A model generated the notes under the pieces. That model did not search any database. It was not told the DNA's origin and saw only the letters and a program-made list of their open reading frames with translations. This document shows, piece after piece, positions 59,076 to 64,000 of a stretch of DNA of 64,000 nucleotides. Every line of letters starts with the position of its first letter. Within the stretch, counting starts at the first letter, position 1. The stretch comes from Lacisediminihabitans sp040549465 (GTDB lineage: Bacteria; Actinomycetota; Actinomycetes; Actinomycetales; Microbacteriaceae): positions 1 through 64,000 of the forward strand of contig NZ_JBEPTL010000015.1 of assembly GCF_040549465.1 (NCBI RefSeq), written 5' to 3'. The translations under genes were made by a program, and so were the position numbers.

Positions 59076-59305
59076 ACATCGTTGCCAATTCCACAACATC
59101 GAGGATCGCTGCCACTGATCGCCACGACTTCAACGCCTCGACCTCTGTTAGCCGATATTCCGATCACCTGTCGCATCGCTTCGTAGCCGGAGCGATCGGA
59201 ACATTGCGCGAACCCCACCGAGAGCCCATAACCATACGTCCACCCCGAGGGCATGCGCTGCGCGCTGCCGACGGTCCGGAATCGAAAGGAGGAACCACAC
59301 GATGA
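59072..59305 (+). CDS. Small ORF in the conjugation operon
   Basis: 77 codons, GTG start overlapping the vWA gene stop and ATGA overlap with the MT-A70 gene. The sequence is basic and low-complexity (REPHREPITIRPPRGHALRAAD). No family recognised. The overlapping ends on both sides support its reality. Confidence 0.5.
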   Translation: MNIVANSTTSRIAATDRHDFNASTSVSRYSDHLSHRFVAGAIGTLREPHREPITIRPPRGHALRAADGPESKGGTTR

Positions 59306-59904
59306 ACATCAACGACACGCTCACCGAGATCACGGTGCCGAGCAAGAAGTACAAGGTCATTTATGCAGACCCGCCCTGGGACATCCAGCAGAAGGGTGCC
59401 CGCGGAGCCGCGCAGCACTACGACCTGATGACCCTCGAACGCATCAAGAACATGCCCGTGGCCGATCTGGCGGACGACAACGCGACCCTGCTGCTCTGGG
59501 TTACCAACGGGGCACTCCCGGCCGGCCTTGAAGTGATGAAGGCGTGGGGCTTCGAGTACAAGACCAACGCAGCCTGGGACAAGTACTACATGGGGCTCGG
59601 CCTCTACTTCCGCGGCTCCCACGAGCTGCTCCTCCACGGCACCCGCGGGAAGGCACCGTTCAAGTTCCGCGGGCAGCGCTCGACGCTGCAGTTCCCGAGG
59701 CAGGAACACTCCCGCAAGCCCGAGGAAATGATCCCCCTCATCGAACGCGTCCTCGACGGCCCCTACCTCGAACTGTTCGCACGGCAACGCCCGAACAGCC
59801 ACCGCGACTGGAACGTGTGGGGCAACGAGATCGAATCCGACATCGTCATTCCCGGCTACCCCGTACCGAGCGACTTCACCCTCACCGGAGAACAGGAGCG
59901 ATGA
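59302..59904 (+). CDS. MT-A70-family adenine-N6 DNA methyltransferase
   Basis: 200 residues. DPPW (YADPPWDIQQKG) is the methyltransferase catalytic motif IV, with LLLWVTNGALPAGLEVMKAWGFEYK downstream. The C-terminal S-adenosylmethionine part includes LELFARQRPNSHRDWNVWGNE. MT-A70 enzymes modify adenine N6; phage and conjugative-element copies usually protect the element from host restriction. Located mid-operon. Confidence 0.93.
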   Translation: MNINDTLTEITVPSKKYKVIYADPPWDIQQKGARGAAQHYDLMTLERIKNMPVADLADDNATLLLWVTNGALPAGLEVMKAWGFEYKTNAAWDKYYMGLGLYFRGSHELLLHGTRGKAPFKFRGQRSTLQFPRQEHSRKPEEMIPLIERVLDGPYLELFARQRPNSHRDWNVWGNEIESDIVIPGYPVPSDFTLTGEQER

Positions 59905-59907
59905 CCC

Positions 59908-60111
59908 ATGGCCGACAAAGAACCAACCCCGAAGAACCTCGCGCAACGCTTCTTCGACCTCTGCCTACTGCTGCTTGGAGGCATCATCGCGCTCTGGGTC
60001 GCGCTGCAGTTCCTGGCTCAATTCTGGGGCTGGATCGTCCTCATCGTCGTTCTCGTCGCGGCCATCTGGGCGCTGGTCGCGATCCTGCAAGCCAGACGGA
60101 ACAAGTGGTGA
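59908..60111 (+). CDS. Small membrane protein of the conjugative element
   Basis: 67 residues with two hydrophobic helices (about residues 18-40 and 42-60) ending in a basic tail. No family assigned. The ATG follows the methyltransferase stop by three bases and the stop overlaps the next ORF (GTGA). Confidence 0.65.
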   Translation: MADKEPTPKNLAQRFFDLCLLLLGGIIALWVALQFLAQFWGWIVLIVVLVAAIWALVAILQARRNKW

Positions 60112-60290
60112 CAAGCATGAGCACGTTCACCCCTGTCAAAGCGTTGCGGAATCGACAACAACACTTGACAGTCCGCCCGAATCAGTTCATAACGGGCCTC
60201 CCGTACCACGGGAACGTCAGTACGACCACTCCCGACCGAGCGAAAGGAAGTCGCCAGGAGCAAATCCGAAAGGAGGTTGCACAGTCATGA
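60108..60290 (+). CDS. Small basic ORF of the conjugation operon
   Basis: 60 codons (GTG 60108; ATG 60117 also possible). Basic, no known domain: TPVKALRNRQQHLTVRPNQF. The AAAGGAGG inside its end serves the next gene, and the two overlap by ATGA. Confidence 0.5.
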   Translation: MTSMSTFTPVKALRNRQQHLTVRPNQFITGLPYHGNVSTTTPDRAKGSRQEQIRKEVAQS

Positions 60291-60496
60291 GTAGAACTAA
60301 TCGCCGCTACAGGAAGCGCGAAGGCCGCAAGGTCTGGGTCTTCAGCGAACTGCGTGAGAGCCCCGATCAGCACTTGCTGGGCGACGCGCTGATCCAGCAT
60401 TCGCTTGAGCAAGCGCAGCTGGAGATCGAAGCGCGTCGGGAGCATCAGCTCATCGATCGGAGCGCAGAGGAGGTAGACCATGACGCCTCCTTGTAA
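60287..60496 (+). CDS. Small hydrophilic ORF before the coupling protein
   Basis: 69 codons with a good AAAGGAGG site. Basic start (SRTNRRYRKREGRKVW) and a helical acidic C-terminal part (LLGDALIQHSLEQAQLEIEARR). Its 3' end overlaps the TraG-like gene by 17 bases. Function unknown. Confidence 0.6.
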   Translation: MSRTNRRYRKREGRKVWVFSELRESPDQHLLGDALIQHSLEQAQLEIEARREHQLIDRSAEEVDHDASL

Positions 60497-62645
60497 CGCG
60501 AAGATTCCACCGACGTTCCTGCGCTTGCACCTGCCATCGCCGCTCAACGCCGACAGTGTTGGTGAACTGCTGGCGAGGCTTGCACAGCCGGACGCACCTA
60601 TCCCGCTCATCCTCGAAACGCGCGCGACCGATGACGGAGTCGCTTATCTCGTCGGCGTTCATCCCTTCGCCACCGAACACTTGAAGCGCCTGCTCGGGGA
60701 TCTTGTACCCGGCATCCGCAGTGCGGTGACTCGACCCGGCGATCGGGGGCGGGCGGAGGCCGGTGGCCACATCGGCGCCCATCCACCCGGCTTGCCGATC
60801 CGTGTCGACAATGCCGAAACGACCGTCCGCGCGATCTACTCGGCGTTCGGTGCTCGCCGACCCGGCGAAACAATCGTGGTGCAAGTGATCATCGGCCTGG
60901 GCCACCCGCCACGCGCACTGCCGACGAAAGTTGCCGACCCGAGCGCGCCACTGTGGAAGTCGCTGAGCCACGGCACACAACCGGCACCCGCCGAGATGCG
61001 CTCGCGGATGAAAGCGACTGCCGAGCAACCAAACCTCGACGTGAGCATCCGTATCGGCGCCAATGCACCGACTCCCGAAAGACGCAAACGCCTCGTCACC
61101 GAGCTCGTCGGCGCTATGGCAACCGCACAAAGTCCGGGCGTCCGACTGCAACTCATCCGGGAAGACATCCAGCGACTCAACGACGCGGTAATCCCGTCAC
61201 GCTGGCCGATGCGCGTATCGCCTGCCGAACTTCTGCCACTGATCGCATGGCCTATCGGCGAGCATGAACTTCCCGGGCTTCCAGCCCATCACCCCCGACT
61301 CGTACCCGCACCAGCAGCCCTCTCGACCACCGAGAACGTCTTCGCCACCGCGAACGCTCCGGGCGACACACGCCTCATCGGCATTCGGACGCCCGGACGA
61401 ATGCAACACCTGGTGGTGACCGGCCCCACCGGCTCCGGCAAGTCAATGGTCTTCGCATCACTGATCGCGCAGGACATCACCGCAGGGCGACGCCTTGTGT
61501 TGGTCGACCCGAAACGCCAACTCGTTGACTTCATTTCAGAACGGGTACCGCCGGAGCTGGCCGACCGGGTCGTCATCATCGATGCCGCAGACGAGAACCC
61601 CGTCGGCTTCAATCCGCTCGATGCCGTGGGACGCAACAAGGATGTTGTCATCGATGGGATCTTGAGCGCATTCAAGGCTGTGTTCGAGGACGGGTGGGGA
61701 CCACGCACGGAAGACCTATTGCACGCTGGTCTGCTGTCGCTCGCAACCGCGGGCGAGACACGGGGCGAGCCCTATACGCTGCTCGATCTATCTAGGCTGC
61801 TCACCGACGCTCCTTTCCGCCGTGAAGTGATCGGAGCGATAGCCGGCGACCAGACGTTGGCTTCGTTCTGGGCCGGCTTCGAGGAGCTGTCTCCGGGAGC
61901 CAGAGCGCAAATCATCGCCGCACCCATGAACAAGCTGCGCAAGTTCGTACTCCGCAAGAACCTGGCCGCCGTCCTCGGACAACCTCGCCCACGGTTTAGG
62001 TTGCGGGACGTCTTTCGCGACGGCAAGGCGGTGCTCGTACCCCTGAACGACGCCCTGCTCGGGCCGGGTGCCGCGCAGCTACTTGGCAGCCTGGTCGTTG
62101 CCGAGCTGTGGATGGCAACGCTGGAACGTGCAGCCGAGACCCGTCCGCTGGATCGCCCTGCCGCGATCTATATCGATGAGGTGCAGCAGTTCCTGCACCT
62201 GCCGACTTCTATCGCCGATGCGCTGGCCACCTCGCGCTCCTACGGTGTGAGCTGGAATCTGGCGCACCAGTTCCGTGATCAACTGCCCGCCCAGATGCGT
62301 GCGGCCTTCGACGCGAATGCGCGGAACAAGGTCGTGTTTGGGCTCGGACCGGACGATGCGCGCGACTTGGCGAGGATGGCACCTGGGCTGGTGGCCGAAG
62401 ACTTTATGGCGTTGAAGCCGTACGACATCTACGCAAACGTCGTGGACGACGGGGCACCGGCAGGCTGGTTCTCCGCCCGCACCCTCGCCCCGACAGGCTC
62501 CCTCCATGACGGACACATCGTGCGTCAGATGAGTCGAGACCAGTGGGGCCAAGTGAGCAAGGCCGAACCACTTTCTGCGCCCGAATCGGACGGCATACCC
62601 ATCGAGGCCGTTCCCGTGGTGAGTCGGAAGGCGAGGCGATCATGA
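60480..62645 (+). CDS. TraG/VirD4-like type IV coupling ATPase of the conjugative element
   Basis: 721 residues. Walker A GPTGSGKSMVF (about residues 315-325) and Walker B AAIYIDEVQQFLHL, with TSRSYGVSWNLAHQFRDQL following. This is the HerA/FtsK-type coupling protein that links the relaxosome to the secretion channel. The N-terminal about 280 residues lack the long TM pair of some relatives. The ATG is preceded by AGAGGAGGT. Its size and motifs make it the central transfer ATPase. Confidence 0.9.
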   Translation: MTPPCNAKIPPTFLRLHLPSPLNADSVGELLARLAQPDAPIPLILETRATDDGVAYLVGVHPFATEHLKRLLGDLVPGIRSAVTRPGDRGRAEAGGHIGAHPPGLPIRVDNAETTVRAIYSAFGARRPGETIVVQVIIGLGHPPRALPTKVADPSAPLWKSLSHGTQPAPAEMRSRMKATAEQPNLDVSIRIGANAPTPERRKRLVTELVGAMATAQSPGVRLQLIREDIQRLNDAVIPSRWPMRVSPAELLPLIAWPIGEHELPGLPAHHPRLVPAPAALSTTENVFATANAPGDTRLIGIRTPGRMQHLVVTGPTGSGKSMVFASLIAQDITAGRRLVLVDPKRQLVDFISERVPPELADRVVIIDAADENPVGFNPLDAVGRNKDVVIDGILSAFKAVFEDGWGPRTEDLLHAGLLSLATAGETRGEPYTLLDLSRLLTDAPFRREVIGAIAGDQTLASFWAGFEELSPGARAQIIAAPMNKLRKFVLRKNLAAVLGQPRPRFRLRDVFRDGKAVLVPLNDALLGPGAAQLLGSLVVAELWMATLERAAETRPLDRPAAIYIDEVQQFLHLPTSIADALATSRSYGVSWNLAHQFRDQLPAQMRAAFDANARNKVVFGLGPDDARDLARMAPGLVAEDFMALKPYDIYANVVDDGAPAGWFSARTLAPTGSLHDGHIVRQMSRDQWGQVSKAEPLSAPESDGIPIEAVPVVSRKARRS

Positions 62646-62863
62646 ACGTCTTCGCTTCCCGAAACGCTCGCTTGACCGCTGTTGCTGTGTGTCCGGTCGG
62701 CTGTCCGGTCGCTATTCCGTCCACGACGATGAACACCGCCCAACAGAGGCCAACCTGTGCGGCTCGAGGCTCGAACTGGGATGGGACTCTCCCTGTTCCC
62801 AGGGATCACTTTCCCACCCCTGTGGAGGCTAAGCCCACCTGGTCTGGAGGTCGTCATGAATAG
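62642..62863 (+). CDS. Small ORF overlapping the coupling protein
   Basis: 73 codons (ATGA overlap with the coupling protein gene). Basic and Cys-containing (VAVCPVGCPVAIPS). It overlaps the next gene by eight bases. Unknown function; tentative. Confidence 0.4.
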   Translation: MNVFASRNARLTAVAVCPVGCPVAIPSTTMNTAQQRPTCAARGSNWDGTLPVPRDHFPTPVEAKPTWSGGRHE

Positions 62864-63695
62864 CTCGTGGACTCCTTACAAGACCGAGATGCTCCTTCAA
62901 CTGCTCACTGATCGAGATCTGGCCCTCCTGCAAGACATCGAGCAGTTCCGGCTATTGAGCACTCGGCAGATCCAACGCCTGCACTTCGCCATTGGGCATG
63001 CAACCATCTCAGCCGCAACGCGCGGCACCGTCCGAGTCCTCGGACGCCTCGAGGATCGCGGGTTCCTCGTCCGGCTGGAACGTCGCATCGGTGGGATCAA
63101 GCACGGCTCCTCAGGCAACGTCTGGCAACTCTCCGCCACCGGCGAGAGACTCCTCCGAGCCCTGCGAGGCGACGGTGCCCGGCGACGCTTCGTCGAACCC
63201 GGGGCACCGTTCACGGATCACACTCTTGAGGTCGCCGATCTCGCCGTGCGGCTGCGTGAAGCGGCACGCGATGGGCGCTTCGATCTGCTGGAACTCGACG
63301 CCGAACCCGAGTGCTGGCGCGATTTCACCGCCAGCCACGGCGGACCACTATGGCTGAAACCCGACCTGTATGTGGTCACCGCGAACGCCGCAGTCGAAGA
63401 GCACGCCTTCGTCGAAGTCGACAGGGGCACGGAGCACATGCCCGCGATCCTGCGCAAGTGCGCCGTCTACCAGCGCTACTTCCAGACCGGGGCCGAGCAG
63501 CACCGGCAGGGCATCTTCCCGGCCATCGTCTGGGTCGTGCCCAGCGAGCAACGAGCAACGAAACTCCGTGCCAGCATCCGCGATGACCCGACCCTGACCG
63601 ACAACCTGTTCCGGGTCACCAGCGCCCAAAACGCCGTCGCGATGCTCACACCACGAGACGAACAACCAGTAACCGAAAGGAGGAATCACTCATGA
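62856..63695 (+). CDS. Replication-relaxation family protein
   Basis: 279 residues. RDLALLQDIEQFRLLSTRQIQRLHF and ATRGTVRVLGRLEDRGFLVRLERRIGG are the N-terminal winged-helix pattern of the replication-relaxation family, with VEVDRGTEHMPAILRKCAVYQRYF in the C-terminal part. It probably takes part in initiating element replication or transfer. GGAGG precedes ATG 62856. It overlaps the next gene (ATGA). Confidence 0.9.
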   Translation: MNSSWTPYKTEMLLQLLTDRDLALLQDIEQFRLLSTRQIQRLHFAIGHATISAATRGTVRVLGRLEDRGFLVRLERRIGGIKHGSSGNVWQLSATGERLLRALRGDGARRRFVEPGAPFTDHTLEVADLAVRLREAARDGRFDLLELDAEPECWRDFTASHGGPLWLKPDLYVVTANAAVEEHAFVEVDRGTEHMPAILRKCAVYQRYFQTGAEQHRQGIFPAIVWVVPSEQRATKLRASIRDDPTLTDNLFRVTSAQNAVAMLTPRDEQPVTERRNHS

Positions 63696-64000
63696 ACCAT
63701 CAATTAGGAACTACACGAGCGGCGCGTATAGCGCCAGACCAGTCGATCCGAGCACGGCAGCACATCAACGCCGCCCTAGCCGAGGCTGGCATCGAGCTGA
63801 TCGATCCCGCGACCGCCCGGATCATTGCCGCCACCGTGCATGGCGGATTCGGCACCGCGCTCTGCACTTTCGCCGCGACCGGCATCCTGCGAGGGGATGC
63901 GGCACTCGCGGAGTTGCGAGCAGTCCCGTCGACCGACCTTCCACAGACATGGCGTGAAGCCTTCACCAAGTTCGTGATCGCAGACAGAGGCAACAGTCAT
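63692..64000 (+). CDS. Conjugative-element protein of unknown function (runs off the window)
   Basis: ATG overlaps the previous stop and AAAGGAGG precedes it. 103 codons are visible, still open at 64000. Reads SIRARQHINAALAEAGIELIDPATARIIAATVHGG, then GILRGDAALAELRAVPSTD. No family assigned. It is the continuation of the operon past the window. Confidence 0.75.
   Translation, partial: MNHQLGTTRAARIAPDQSIRARQHINAALAEAGIELIDPATARIIAATVHGGFGTALCTFAATGILRGDAALAELRAVPSTDLPQTWREAFTKFVIADRGNSH

Noticed and set aside
1..64000. CRISPR arrays, rRNA or complete insertion sequences
   Set aside because: I saw no direct-repeat/spacer arrays, rRNA-like sequence or paired terminal repeats with an intact transposase gene.

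Overview
This 64 kb window is high-GC actinobacterial DNA, most likely from Microbacteriaceae (order Micrococcales). Supporting signs are HrpA with a long DUF3418-type tail, a class Ic-like ribonucleotide reductase, an alditol-oxidase-like FAD enzyme, frequent GTG/TTG starts and four-base ATGA/GTGA gene overlaps. The assignment rests on gene content read by eye, not on a database search.

Positions 1 to about 36.65 kb look like ordinary chromosome. In order: the 3' tip of an unidentified gene; an SDR dehydrogenase, a GNAT acetyltransferase, HrpA and a thiolase (+); an FMN reductase, an acyl-CoA ligase and a polar amino acid ABC transporter (-); the nrd operon (-), with a 22-codon ORF between nrdA and nrdB and two NrdR-like boxes upstream; an LCP-family cell-wall enzyme; an MFS transporter; several oxidoreductases; a DUF4349 lipoprotein, alditol oxidase and Nudix hydrolase; a complete ytfQRT-yjfF-like sugar ABC operon with a DeoR-type regulator; a resolvase-fold protein lacking its catalytic serine; tag; an ABC exporter; azoreductase; an orphan ParA; a RibD-fold reductase; and a nitroreductase/HxlR pair.

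From about 36.7 to 56.4 kb the window becomes an accessory island. It appears less GC-rich and is full of nuclease, repeat-protein, modification and nucleotide-metabolism genes. It holds a recombinase-like HTH fragment, a GIY-YIG protein, a PD-(D/E)XK-like protein, two proteins built of HEAT/LRV-like NP-x-TP repeats (one with an N-terminal PD-(D/E)XK domain), and a tight five-gene operon (sigma-like factor, ParB-like DGNRR protein, SNF2 helicase, small protein, Dcm-Vsr fusion). A second module has a dGTPase-type HD enzyme with two intact CYTH triphosphatases around it. Both modules look like anti-phage or modification systems. I do not recognise either arrangement as a named system.

From 56.5 kb to the end is the backbone of an integrative conjugative element: two vWA-type proteins around a four-TM protein, an MT-A70 adenine methyltransferase, several small overlapping ORFs, a TraG/VirD4-like coupling ATPase and a replication-relaxation protein. 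Almost every gene overlaps the next, so this is probably one long operon that continues past position 64000. The island between is best read as cargo of this element. No integrase or second attachment site lies inside the window.

The main leads are the dGTPase plus CYTH pair (a tripolyphosphate-releasing enzyme beside predicted tripolyphosphatases), the sigma/ParB-like/SNF2/Dcm-Vsr operon, the nuclease-LRV repeat proteins, and the NrdA whose CxxC tail seems to be encoded by a separate mini-ORF next to a tyrosine-less NrdB.
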